Source of the DNA: Capilliphycus salinus
Lineage (GTDB): Bacteria; Cyanobacteriota; Cyanobacteriia; Cyanobacteriales; Microcoleaceae
Assembly: GCF_047276495.1 (NCBI RefSeq)
Contig: NZ_CP178543.1
Span: forward strand, 7,192,001 to 7,256,000
Length of the DNA: 64,000 nt
Direction of reading: 5' to 3'
Position numbers and translations under genes: made by a program. Below, piece after piece: positions 51,712-60,382 of this stretch. Under the pieces are notes generated by a model, which did not search any database, had not been told where the DNA came from, and saw only the letters and a program-made list of their open reading frames with translations. Each line of letters begins with the position of its first letter. The stretch's first letter is position 1.

Positions 51712-53091
51712 TTAAACTGTTGCGGGGACGGCGACAGATTTTGATGGGGTTCGTTTTCCATTCATCATCATTTTAATACCCCCAACAGGCGACAACGTTA
51801 CTCCCCGACGTGCGGGTTTAACCGGAGTTTTTTCGAGTAAAGTTAAGTCATAATCCCGCAAAATTTGAGCCAGCGCCAACTTCATTTCAAACTGCGCCAA
51901 CGCCATCCCAATACACTGACGCACACCCGCACCAAAGGGACAAAATTCGTAGGGAGAAAACTTGCGCTCTAAAAATCTTTCGGGTTTAAATTGTTTGGGT
52001 TCGGGATATAAATCTTCCCGGTGATGAAGTAAATAAATACAACCCACCAAAACCCCTCCTGCTTCTAATTGATATCCCATAAATTCGGTTGGTTCTTTGA
52101 CAACTCGGGGAAAAGTTAACATTCCTACTGGATAAATTCTCAGCGCTTCATTGCAAACTGCGGTTAAATAGGGAAGCCGGAAAATCGTCATAGGGTCGGC
52201 ATTTTCGGGCAAAGTTTCTAACTCTTGAATCAACTTTTCATAAACTTTTGGTTCTCGATAGACCCAATACAACGCCCAAGCCATTGCGGTGGCTGTGGTT
52301 TCGTGACCCGCAAACAGCAAAGTTAACAATTCATCCCGCAATTCTTCATCGGTCATCGGCTGTCCGTCTTCGTCCCGCGCCGCCATCATTAAACTCAAGA
52401 TATCGGTGCGATTTTCATCCCAATTTTGACGACGTTCTTCGATTTCTGCAAACAATAACTTATCAACTTTTTGGCGGATGCGTAAAAATCGCCCCCAAGG
52501 ACTCCAAGCACCCCAGTCTTTTTGTAGGGCGGTAAAAAATAATAAACTGGAACTCACGGGAGAATCTGTTACAGCCAGTAATGAGGTGATTAATTGTTTT
52601 AATTCGTCATAGCGCGACCCTTCGTAAATCCCAAAAACCGCCTGTAAAATTACCGCCAACGTAATTTCTTGCATCGTGTTTCGGGCGATAAACGCTTGAC
52701 CCGGTTTCCATTTGGCGGCGGCTGACCGAGTGATTTTTTGGATTAATTCGCCATAATTTCGCATTCTTTCCCCATGAAAGGGAGGCATTAATAATTTCCG
52801 CTGTCGTTTATGGCGATCGCCATCTAATAGAATAACAGATTGATCGCCGAGTAGGGGTCTTAAAATCCCATTAACTGAACCGGGGGCAGAAAATTCTTTG
52901 GTATCGTGAGTGAGTAACTCTTGAATTCCTTCGGGACTATTAACAAAGATTAGTCCGCCTTTGCCGGTGACGGTGGTTTTGAAAATGTCCCTGTCTTCTT
53001 GGACGTTGGTTTCCATATATTTAACGGGATTGAATACCCATTGGAGTCGTTGAACTAAGGGATGAGTTTTAATGCCTTTTAATGTTTTCAT
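51712..53091 (-). CDS. Cytochrome P450 (CYP110-like)
   Basis: A 459-residue soluble bacterial monooxygenase. I-helix oxygen-binding motif is LLFAGHETTATAMAW; the K-helix ExxR is NEALRIYP; the heme loop is FCPFGAGVRQCIGMALAQFE with the axial Cys. The N-terminus (HPLVQRLQWVFNPVKYMET) resembles cyanobacterial CYP110 proteins, which hydroxylate fatty acids or alkanes; this match is from memory. No dedicated ferredoxin or reductase adjoins. The stop is close to a convergent small gene. Confidence 0.93.
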   Translation of the reverse strand: MKTLKGIKTHPLVQRLQWVFNPVKYMETNVQEDRDIFKTTVTGKGGLIFVNSPEGIQELLTHDTKEFSAPGSVNGILRPLLGDQSVILLDGDRHKRQRKLLMPPFHGERMRNYGELIQKITRSAAAKWKPGQAFIARNTMQEITLAVILQAVFGIYEGSRYDELKQLITSLLAVTDSPVSSSLLFFTALQKDWGAWSPWGRFLRIRQKVDKLLFAEIEERRQNWDENRTDILSLMMAARDEDGQPMTDEELRDELLTLLFAGHETTATAMAWALYWVYREPKVYEKLIQELETLPENADPMTIFRLPYLTAVCNEALRIYPVGMLTFPRVVKEPTEFMGYQLEAGGVLVGCIYLLHHREDLYPEPKQFKPERFLERKFSPYEFCPFGAGVRQCIGMALAQFEMKLALAQILRDYDLTLLEKTPVKPARRGVTLSPVGGIKMMMNGKRTPSKSVAVPATV

Positions 53092-53494
53092 GGTTGTTGA
53101 GATGGTGTTTGTTTAATCAGCAGTAATTGGGGAAAATGTTAAAGGTTTGCCTTTTTATGTTTTAACGGATTATGACGGTTATGGGTACTGCACAATGAAA
53201 ATTTCTTGAAAATACCGACTTAACCGGGGTTTGACTGCTGTTAATTGTGCCATTTTCTCGATTGTCACAGGAATCACCATTCTATTTGTCTTCTTAAGTG
53301 TAGTATAAAATACTGAATTGGCTGCTCATGCTCGATTTCCTTTTATCCCTCCTCACCCCACTTGGCAGCGCCCCCTTTCCCCGCATCAGTCCCAACGTCT
53401 TGTTCATTAAAATAAAATAGTTCTGCTTTTCGGTGAGGTTAGAAGCGAACAAAAAAACATCACGAATCAACAATTAACCCTTTCAAAAGAAATC
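53092..53494. other. Intergenic region between divergent P450 and decarboxylase genes
   Basis: A 403-base gap. GTATAAAATACTG near 53302 could be a -10 region, but no matching -35 is convincing. The CCTCCTCACCCCACTTGGCA stretch near 53345 is C-rich. No small gene or strong hairpin was seen. Confidence 0.3.
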
Positions 53495-54952
53495 ATGCTA
53501 GACCAAACAAAAACCCCCTTACTCGAAACGTTAAAGACCCTCGCCAACCAACCCCACGCCGCCTTTTATGCACCCGGACACAAACGGGGAAACGGCATCA
53601 ATTTGTTATTACAAAATGTCTTGGGTTTACAAGTCTTTAAAGCCGACTTACCCGAACTTCCCGAACTCGATAATTTATTCGCACCCGAAGGCGTTATTGA
53701 GTCAGCACAACAACTCGCAGCAGCAGCATTTGGAGCCGAACAAACGAGGTTTTTAGTCAACGGTTCAACCGGGGGAATTATCGCTTCTATTTTGGCAACT
53801 TGCGGAACGGGCGATAAAATAATTTTGCCGCGAAATGTTCATCAATCTGTTATTTCTGGATTAATTTTATCGGGAGCAATCCCCCTGTTTTTACAACCCG
53901 AATATAATCCCAACTGGGATTTAACTTATTCTATCACTCCCCAAGCCGTTGAAACCGCATTAAAACAGCATTCCGATATCAAAGCCGTCTTAATTGTTTA
54001 CCCAACTTATCAGGGAATTTGTGGAAACATTCAAAAAATTGCAGAAATTACCCATCAATATAATATCCCGCTTTTAGTTGATGAAGCGCACGGGCCGCAT
54101 TTTTATTTTCATTCCGATTTACCCACAGCCGCCTTAACAGCAGGTGCCGATTTAGTTGTACAATCAATACACAAAGTATTGGGAGCAATGACCCAAGCTT
54201 CCATGCTGCACGTTCGAGGCAATAAAATAGACCGAAATCGTTTAAATCAAGCCCTACAAATGATACAATCGAGCAGTCCGAGTTATCTATTATTAGCGTC
54301 TCTCGATGCCGCCCGCCAACAGATGGCAACCCAAGGCAAAGAATTGATGACTCAAACCCTAAACTTGGCAAAAAAAGCGAGACTATCGTTAGAAAAGATA
54401 CCCGGAATTTCCGTTCTAAAATTACCCGAAATCAAAACCGATTCATTTGCAGCCTTAGACCCAACCCGCCTCAGTGTAAACGTCTCAGACTTGGGATTAA
54501 CCGGTTATCAAGCCGATGAAATTTTGCATCAAAAATTAGGAGTAACCGCCGAGTTACCCAATTTGAAGCATTTAACCTTTATTATTAGTTTGGGAAATAC
54601 AGAAGCCGATATTCAACACCTGACAAACGGGTTTACAGAACTATCAACCCTCAGCAATTCTTCAACCCTCAGCCCCCAGTTTCCGCTTCCGCCTGTGTTT
54701 TCTCCGATTTTGAAAATTTCCCCTCGCGAGGCGTTTGAAGCCGCCAGCGAGCCGAGAAGCATCGATAGTTGTGTCGGTTGTATCAGCGCCGAAATCGTCT
54801 GTCCCTATCCGCCCGGAATTCCGATTATAATGCCCGGTGAACAGATTAGCGCTTTGGCGATCAATTATTTACAGAAAGTTTTGTCAGTTGGTGCGACAAT
54901 AACAGGATGTAGCGATTCGAGTTTAGAAACTCTCAAAATATGCAAGCTATAG
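53495..54952 (+). CDS. Orn/Lys/Arg decarboxylase family (SpeA-type PLP enzyme)
   Basis: A 485-residue fold type I PLP enzyme similar to Bacillus SpeA and other short arginine/lysine decarboxylases. FYAPGHKRGNGI near the start, FLVNGSTGGIIASILA (PLP phosphate), LLVDEAHGPHFYFH (Asp to pyridine N) and SIHKVLGAMTQASML (PLP Lys) are present. The C-terminal domain (SIDSCVGCISAEIVCPYPPGIPIIMPGE) is the usual substrate cover. Product would be agmatine, cadaverine or putrescine; arginine is most likely in cyanobacteria. No partner genes. Confidence 0.9.
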   Translation: MLDQTKTPLLETLKTLANQPHAAFYAPGHKRGNGINLLLQNVLGLQVFKADLPELPELDNLFAPEGVIESAQQLAAAAFGAEQTRFLVNGSTGGIIASILATCGTGDKIILPRNVHQSVISGLILSGAIPLFLQPEYNPNWDLTYSITPQAVETALKQHSDIKAVLIVYPTYQGICGNIQKIAEITHQYNIPLLVDEAHGPHFYFHSDLPTAALTAGADLVVQSIHKVLGAMTQASMLHVRGNKIDRNRLNQALQMIQSSSPSYLLLASLDAARQQMATQGKELMTQTLNLAKKARLSLEKIPGISVLKLPEIKTDSFAALDPTRLSVNVSDLGLTGYQADEILHQKLGVTAELPNLKHLTFIISLGNTEADIQHLTNGFTELSTLSNSSTLSPQFPLPPVFSPILKISPREAFEAASEPRSIDSCVGCISAEIVCPYPPGIPIIMPGEQISALAINYLQKVLSVGATITGCSDSSLETLKICKL

Positions 54953-55155
54953 CGCCGAAGCACTCTTACAACAGGCAACAGGCAATCATGCGCTTAGGCA
55001 AGAGGCAAGAAAAAGCCCGTATAGTCAGGATTTTGGCTATTTTTCGTTCCGTGCATTTGTAAATATACGACTTCCGAAGCGCTTTATTAGCAAAATAAAA
55101 GAATCGAGAGCGTCTATTCTAAGAGATATATTCCTAATTCCCAGTTAGTTTTTCT

Positions 55156-55758
55156 ATGCCTTCCCAACTTTGGCCCTACGTTACTCCCGGTATACCCGAC
55201 GAACTGTTTGAACGTTTACCGGGTATTCCGATGAGTAAACGAGAAGTCCGCATTTTGTTAATCTCTCATCTGCAACTCCAACCCGACTCTATCGTTTGGG
55301 ATATTGGCGCCGGTACGGGAACCATTCCGGTAGAAATTGGTTTATTATGTCCTCAAGGTCGAATTGTAGCCGTCGAACGAGATCCTGATGTTGCGAGTTT
55401 AATTCGTCACAATTGCGATCGCTTCGAGGTGGATAATGTAGAAGTTGTGGAAGGAAGCGCCCCGGACTGTCTGCAAAATTTATCATCGGTTCCCCATCGG
55501 GTTTGTCTGGAAGGGGGGCGGGATGTTAAGGCGATTTTAGCCGAAGCCTGGAAACATTTGCAACCCGGAGGTCGAATTGTTGCCACAGCGTCTAATTTAG
55601 AGAGTCTCTACGGTATCTCCGAAGGGTTCGCCCAGTTACAGGTTCGTAATGTTGAGGTTGTACAATCTTCGATTAACCGTTTAGAACGTCGGGGAGGAAG
55701 TCAATCTTTTGAAGCGATTAACCCGATGTTTATTCTCAGTGGGGAAAAACTCGATTAG
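55156..55758 (+). CDS. cbiT: Precorrin-6Y/cobalt-precorrin C15-methyltransferase, CbiT
   Basis: A 200-residue SAM-dependent methyltransferase of cobalamin (B12) synthesis that methylates C15 with decarboxylation of the acetate side chain. PGIPDELFERLPGIPMSKREVRILLISHLQL is the family entry signature; VWDIGAGTGTIPVEIGLLCPQGRIVAVERD is SAM motif I with the acidic end of strand 2; RVCLEGGRDVKAIL follows. Single-domain form, without the CbiE part fused as in CobL. No B12 cluster is around it. Confidence 0.92.
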   Translation: MPSQLWPYVTPGIPDELFERLPGIPMSKREVRILLISHLQLQPDSIVWDIGAGTGTIPVEIGLLCPQGRIVAVERDPDVASLIRHNCDRFEVDNVEVVEGSAPDCLQNLSSVPHRVCLEGGRDVKAILAEAWKHLQPGGRIVATASNLESLYGISEGFAQLQVRNVEVVQSSINRLERRGGSQSFEAINPMFILSGEKLD

Positions 55759-55857
55759 AGAAAATTGTAACTTGTGGGCAGAATACCGTCATACTAAATG
55801 TTAGGGGATTCAGGGGCTTAACCGTTTAATCCCGCATTATGCCATATCATCAGTCCT

Positions 55858-56754
55858 ATGTCTTGGTCTCGCGTCTTTAGTGGAATTGTTGCCATCACCG
55901 TCGCCCTTGCAATGATACTGTGGGGGGGATGGTACTTTACGATTGGCTTTGGGATAATTATCTATCTGGGTCAACTGGAATATTTTCAGCTTGTCCGGGC
56001 CAAAGGTATTGAACCGGCGGGGAAAACAACCCTGGCGGTGAGTCAAGCTTTGCTGATTACGGCAGCTTTTGCACCCAGTTTAGTTGATGCGATGTTTGCT
56101 TTGGCTGGAACATTGATTTGTTTTTATCTGTTATTTCAGCCCAAACTCTCTACAATTGCCGATATCGCTTCCTCAATTTTAGGGCTATTTTATGGCGGAT
56201 ATTTGCCGAGTTATTGGATTAGATTGCGAGTTGGAATTGAACACCCTTCGCTGTTAGTTAGCAGCGCTATTGTTAATCCTCAGCTTAACCTCGATTGGCA
56301 TCAAGTTTGGACTCATCCCGGTACGCTGCCGGTGGGATTAACTTCAACTTTACTGGCGTTTTTGTGTATTTGGGCGGCCGATATTGGGGCTTATATTGTG
56401 GGTAAGTTTTTTGGGCGGACTCGTCTATCGGATATTAGTCCGAAAAAAACGGTGGAAGGGGCTGTGTTTGGCGTTCTTGGCAGTGTGGCGGTGGCAATTA
56501 CCGGGGCTTGGTATTTGAAATGGCCTGGTTTTCCCGTGTCGGGGGCGGCGTTGGGTTTATTAATTGGAATTGCCAGTTTACTCGGGGATTTAACCGAGTC
56601 GATGATGAAACGGGATGCGGGGGTGAAAGATTCTGGACAGTTGATTCCGGGTCATGGAGGGATTTTGGATAGGGCGGATAGTTATGTGTTTACGGCGCCG
56701 TTGGTTTATTATTTCACCACGTTGTTGTTACCGATTCTTTCTCGGTTATTCTGA
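55858..56754 (+). CDS. cdsA: Phosphatidate cytidylyltransferase
   Basis: A 298-residue membrane enzyme making CDP-diacylglycerol from phosphatidate and CTP, the branch point for phosphatidylglycerol in thylakoids. Eight or so hydrophobic helices. The signature near the C-terminus is complete: GDLTESMMKRDAGVKDSGQLIPGHGGILDRADSYVFTAP, with the S-x-x-K-R-x-x-x-K-D-x-x-x-x-x-P-G-H-G-G-x-x-D-R-x-D pattern. WAADIGAYIVGKFFGRTRLSDISPKKTVEG is also typical. A second repeat array follows. Confidence 0.96.
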   Translation: MSWSRVFSGIVAITVALAMILWGGWYFTIGFGIIIYLGQLEYFQLVRAKGIEPAGKTTLAVSQALLITAAFAPSLVDAMFALAGTLICFYLLFQPKLSTIADIASSILGLFYGGYLPSYWIRLRVGIEHPSLLVSSAIVNPQLNLDWHQVWTHPGTLPVGLTSTLLAFLCIWAADIGAYIVGKFFGRTRLSDISPKKTVEGAVFGVLGSVAVAITGAWYLKWPGFPVSGAALGLLIGIASLLGDLTESMMKRDAGVKDSGQLIPGHGGILDRADSYVFTAPLVYYFTTLLLPILSRLF

Positions 56755-56792
56755 ATTGATTTTTCTGGGAATTCAAAACCTTGTGGGAATTA

Positions 56793-57588
56793 AAAACCCG
56801 GTAACTCATCAGAAACCGTGTTTTTGGGGTTGGTGCGTCAAAGGGTTAATTGGGTGTTGAGTTAGCCAACTTTAAGGAAATTTGACGCACGCTACAGTAA
56901 TTATTTTGTAGGTGCCTTTTGTAGGGGCGGGTTCAGTAAATATCTTTAACTAATACTCCAATATTGACAGAAACCCGCCCCATGCCAGAAGCCATAAAAA
57001 ACCCAGTTTTGATAGTTTTTCGGGTTGGTGCGTCAAAGGGTTAATTGGGTGTTGAATTAGCCAACTTTAAGGAAATTTGACGCACGCTACAGTAATTATT
57101 TTGTAGGTGCCTTTTGTAGGGGCGGGTTCAGTAAATATCTTTAACTACTACTCCAAGATTGACAGAAACCCGCCCCATGCCAGAAGCCATAAAAAACCCA
57201 GTTTTGATAGTTTTTCGGGTTGGTGCGTCAAAGGGTTAATTGGGTGTTGAATTAGCCAACTTTAAGGAAATTTGACGCACCCTACAGGTTCTCTACTACT
57301 CCAATATTGACAGAAACCCGCCCCATGCCAGAAGCCATAAAAAACCCAGTTTTGATAGTTTTTCGGGTTGGTGCGTCAAAGGGTTAATTGGGTGTTGAAT
57401 TAGCCAACTTTAAGGAAATTTGACGCACCCTACAGGTTCTCTACTACTCCAATATTGACAGAAACCCGCCCCATGCCAGAAGCCATAAAAAACCCAGTTT
57501 TGATAGTTTTTCGGGTTGGTGCGTCAAAGGGTTAATTGGGTGTTGAATTAGCCAACTTTAAGGAAATTTGACGCACCCTACAAGTTCA
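56793..57588. repeat. Tandem array of 195 and 148 bp repeat units
   Basis: TGGTGCGTCAAAGGGTTAAT starts at 56831, 57026, 57221, 57369 and 57517. Spacings are 195, 195, 148 and 148. Each unit has GGTGCGTCAAA pairing with TTTGACGCAC(C) about 55 bases on. The long units also carry TGTAGGGGCGGGTT...AACCCGCCCC; the short ones lack about 47 bases containing its left arm but keep AACCCGCCCC. AAAAACCCAGTTTTGATAG recurs in each. The last unit ends GACGCACCCTACAAG. A degenerate AACCCGG hairpin opens the region. Confidence 0.93.
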
Positions 57589-57596
57589 AAAAGGGG

Positions 57597-58340
57597 TTAA
57601 GGATGAACTTGAATTTGTCCTTGAAGTTCTAAAACTTCGGGAGTGATGTTTAATTGTTCGATATAGACATCTGTTCCCAGGCTAATAGTCATGTTTTCTA
57701 AATCCCAATATTGTTGCTGAGGAAGTTCTAAACGGCTAGAAGTGAGTAACAATTCTTGAGGACTAGCAAGGAGTAATTCGGTTTGAAAGCCAAACGGAAT
57801 TAATTCACCGCTTGAGGATAAAATATCTGCTGTCAGTCGCAGTTGATTTTGGGCGGGAAAGACCATTTGCAGATTTTGCAAACCGTCAATCTGATTTGGG
57901 AAAGAAAAATTGCGGTTTTTTGTACTTTGGGATTGAATCAGGGGAAGAAGGAACCCGGCGATCGCATTAATTAGCAAAGGCGACTGCAAAGAGGTGTTAA
58001 AATCGGGGTAGAGCAGAGAAATTTGACAGTCAACCGGAAAAGGTTGGAGCAGTTTTAGAGGCTTGCCTTTGAGAACTTGACCGATATTAATGTGAATACC
58101 AGAGGCGCACAAATGAACTTGGCTGAGGTGCAACCCCCGGTAGATGGCAGAGGAAGCCTCAACTGTGACCTGAGAAATATGACCGGTCAGAATGGAACGA
58201 TTATTCCCCGAGATGTGAATCTCTAAAGCATCTACCTGTTCAGCTTGTTTTCGCAGCCAGACCTTAACCGCCCGTGATAAAACCTTGCTAACCAGTTGTT
58301 TGGATGTCGCCTGAGTTGAAGCGATAGATTGAGTTTGCAT
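57597..58340 (-). CDS. DUF2993 (LmeA-like) family protein
   Basis: About 247 residues. The DUF2993 pattern is visible: KVLSRAVKVWLRKQAEQVDALEIHISGNNRSILTGHISQVTVEASSAIYRGLHLSQVHLCASGI, then a strand-rich middle and C-terminal LELPQQQYWDLENMTISLGTDVYIEQLNI. The family has a lipid-binding tubular fold and includes mycobacterial LmeA; no signal peptide is apparent here, so the location is uncertain. The ATG is preferred over an upstream in-frame TTG. Divergent from the pseudouridine synthase gene. Confidence 0.85.
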   Translation of the reverse strand: MQTQSIASTQATSKQLVSKVLSRAVKVWLRKQAEQVDALEIHISGNNRSILTGHISQVTVEASSAIYRGLHLSQVHLCASGIHINIGQVLKGKPLKLLQPFPVDCQISLLYPDFNTSLQSPLLINAIAGFLLPLIQSQSTKNRNFSFPNQIDGLQNLQMVFPAQNQLRLTADILSSSGELIPFGFQTELLLASPQELLLTSSRLELPQQQYWDLENMTISLGTDVYIEQLNITPEVLELQGQIQVHP

Positions 58341-58604
58341 TTTGCTAATTCCAGTGTAAACATCTGATGGTTTCTGTGGAGAAGTGGGTGAAGTCAGCAA
58401 AAAAATTCTTCCGTAGCAGACCTGTGAGGGGGTGCGCGACTACAAACCCGATACGGCCAACGGTTTGAGCGAGCGGAAACGTTTGAGTTGAGATTGCGTA
58501 GGAAGAATTACCGATTGCTGTAAGATTTGTACATAGTTTACCAAATTGTGCCAAAATTTAGCGTGGCAAGTCGATGAGAAGCTGTCTACGCCATTGTCAG
58601 GACT

Positions 58605-59357
58605 ATGGATGAAAGGCTCCAAAAAATCATGGCGAGTTGGGGAATTGCCTCTCGCCGCCAAGCAGAACAAATGATTCTTGCCCAACGGGTGCGAGTCAAT
58701 GGTAACATTGCTCATTTAGGACAAAAAGCCAATCCGTCATACGATTATATAGAAGTAGATGGGAAGCCAATCAAGCCCTCTCATCGACCCGTGCCAATCT
58801 ACCTTTTATTAAATAAACCGACTGGGGTGGTTTCGACCTGCGCCGACCCAAGCGGACGGCGAACGGTCATCGATTTGTTACCTCGCCAACTCCGGATGGG
58901 AAAGGGGGTTCATCCGGTGGGACGTTTAGATGTAAACTCCACTGGAGCGTTACTGTTGACCAACGATGGTGAACTGACCAATCGCCTCACCCATCCTCGC
59001 CACCATGTCCCAAAAACCTATGAAGTTTGGGTAGAAGGTCATCCGCCGGAATCGGTGTTAGAAGCATGGCGAGTTGGGGTGATGTTGTCGGGTCGAAAAA
59101 CACTACCTGCTCAAGTCAGACGGCTAAAACACCGAATAGGTTCTCAAACGCTCTTAGAAATTGTATTGTTTGAGGGGAGAAATCGACAAATTCGCAAAGT
59201 CGCCGAGCAACTGGGCTACCCGGTGGTTAAACTCCATCGCAGCGCCATTGGTTCAATTCAGCTTAATCGGCCTGGAGAACCCGAATTAGCATCCGGTCGC
59301 TATCGACCCCTAACCCCGTCGGAACTAGAATTTTTACAAACTCAGGTGAATCTCTAG
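58605..59357 (+). CDS. RsuA/RluB-family pseudouridine synthase
   Basis: A 250-residue rRNA-modifying enzyme. An N-terminal S4 RNA-binding domain (LQKIMASWGIASRRQAEQMILAQRVRVNG, residues 4-60) precedes the catalytic domain with LLLNKPTGVVSTC, then VGRLDVNSTGALLLTNDGELTNRLTHP, in which the Asp of GRLD is the catalytic residue, and EGRNRQIRKVAEQLGYPVVKLHR. The site modified (16S U516-like or 23S U2605-like) cannot be told. The next gene is 57 bases downstream and may be cotranscribed. Confidence 0.94.
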   Translation: MDERLQKIMASWGIASRRQAEQMILAQRVRVNGNIAHLGQKANPSYDYIEVDGKPIKPSHRPVPIYLLLNKPTGVVSTCADPSGRRTVIDLLPRQLRMGKGVHPVGRLDVNSTGALLLTNDGELTNRLTHPRHHVPKTYEVWVEGHPPESVLEAWRVGVMLSGRKTLPAQVRRLKHRIGSQTLLEIVLFEGRNRQIRKVAEQLGYPVVKLHRSAIGSIQLNRPGEPELASGRYRPLTPSELEFLQTQVNL

Positions 59358-59414
59358 CATCAATATGCCAAAAATCTTCTCAATCACTTATATAAATACT
59401 AAGGAGTCGTGCGT

Positions 59415-60323
59415 ATGAAAGTGAGTTTACCGTTCTCAATGGTTAGAAAAAACTTGGCAAATAAAAATCGTTCAAGAATGACTATCGAACAAGCTCAGAG
59501 ATTACTTGAGGTAGGTCAACAACTGCGTCAAACTCGCGAACATCATTCTCTGTCGTTGGATATGGTGGCCGCTTACACCATGATTCGCCGCCATTTGCTC
59601 CAAGCTTTAGAAGAAGGTCAAGTCGAAAACTTACCCGAACCGGTTTACACTCAAGGCTTAATCCGACGCTATGCCAACGCTCTCGGACTCGACGGCGAAG
59701 AACTGGCGAATTTCTTCCTCCCCGAACCGATAATTCCCTCCATCGAATCTAACACCTGGCTGTTGCCATTACCCCAGTTGCGACCCACCCATCTCTATCT
59801 CAGTTATATCCTGTTAATTTTGGCAACAATGCACGGCCTGGTCTACTTGATTAAATCTTCCCCCCAAGTGGAAGTCCTGCCCGAATCTACTCTAGCTCAA
59901 GGTCCGGCAACCAGTACCACTCAATCGGTGAGCGTTTCGACAGCCAACAATTCTACTGGCAATCCGGGCCAGTTGGTGTTACAAGCGACACAAACCGACC
60001 TTGAGAACAACTCCTCCAACTCCGGTTCAACCAACCCAAATCCGGTTAACCAAACCGTTGAAGTGGGAATTGTGGTTAAAGATGAATCCTGGGTTTTGAT
60101 CGAAGTGGATGGAAAAACCGAGTTTCAGGGAATTTTATCGGGCGGAACCCAACGAACTTGGAAAGCCAAGCAAGAGTTAGTTGTCGTCGCCGGTAATGCC
60201 GGTGGGGTGATGGTGACGGTCAATAACGGCGAAAGCCGACGCCTGGGAGAACCCGGTATGGTCGAAGAGGTGGTCTTTAAAGCCAACCACCCCCAACCGA
60301 AAACGCCCAACTCTAACTCTTAG
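59415..60323 (+). CDS. RodZ-like protein (HTH + transmembrane + DUF4115)
   Basis: About 302 residues. A cytoplasmic helix-turn-helix (GQQLRQTREHHSLSLDMVAAYTMIRRHLLQALEEGQVENLPEPVYTQGLIRRYANALGLD, about 35-95) is the HTH_25 domain that binds MreB in RodZ. One transmembrane helix (LYLSYILLILATMHGLVYLI) and a Ser/Thr/Asn-rich linker follow. The DUF4115 domain (VVKDESWVLIEVDGKTEFQGILSGGTQRTWKAK) is at the end, outside. AAGGAG eight bases upstream selects the ATG over a GTG two codons earlier. A role in cell shape is likely by family. Confidence 0.9.
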   Translation: MKVSLPFSMVRKNLANKNRSRMTIEQAQRLLEVGQQLRQTREHHSLSLDMVAAYTMIRRHLLQALEEGQVENLPEPVYTQGLIRRYANALGLDGEELANFFLPEPIIPSIESNTWLLPLPQLRPTHLYLSYILLILATMHGLVYLIKSSPQVEVLPESTLAQGPATSTTQSVSVSTANNSTGNPGQLVLQATQTDLENNSSNSGSTNPNPVNQTVEVGIVVKDESWVLIEVDGKTEFQGILSGGTQRTWKAKQELVVVAGNAGGVMVTVNNGESRRLGEPGMVEEVVFKANHPQPKTPNSNS

Positions 60324-60382
60324 TCAGCAGTCGGCGCGAATTGTCCTTGAGATTGATCCTCCTGACTCACCCCTCCTCACAC

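Noticed and set aside
52520..52540. TGTAGGG sequence within the P450 gene as a repeat copy
   Set aside because: It lacks the GGGCGGGTT arm and any partner arm; it is coding sequence and a chance match.
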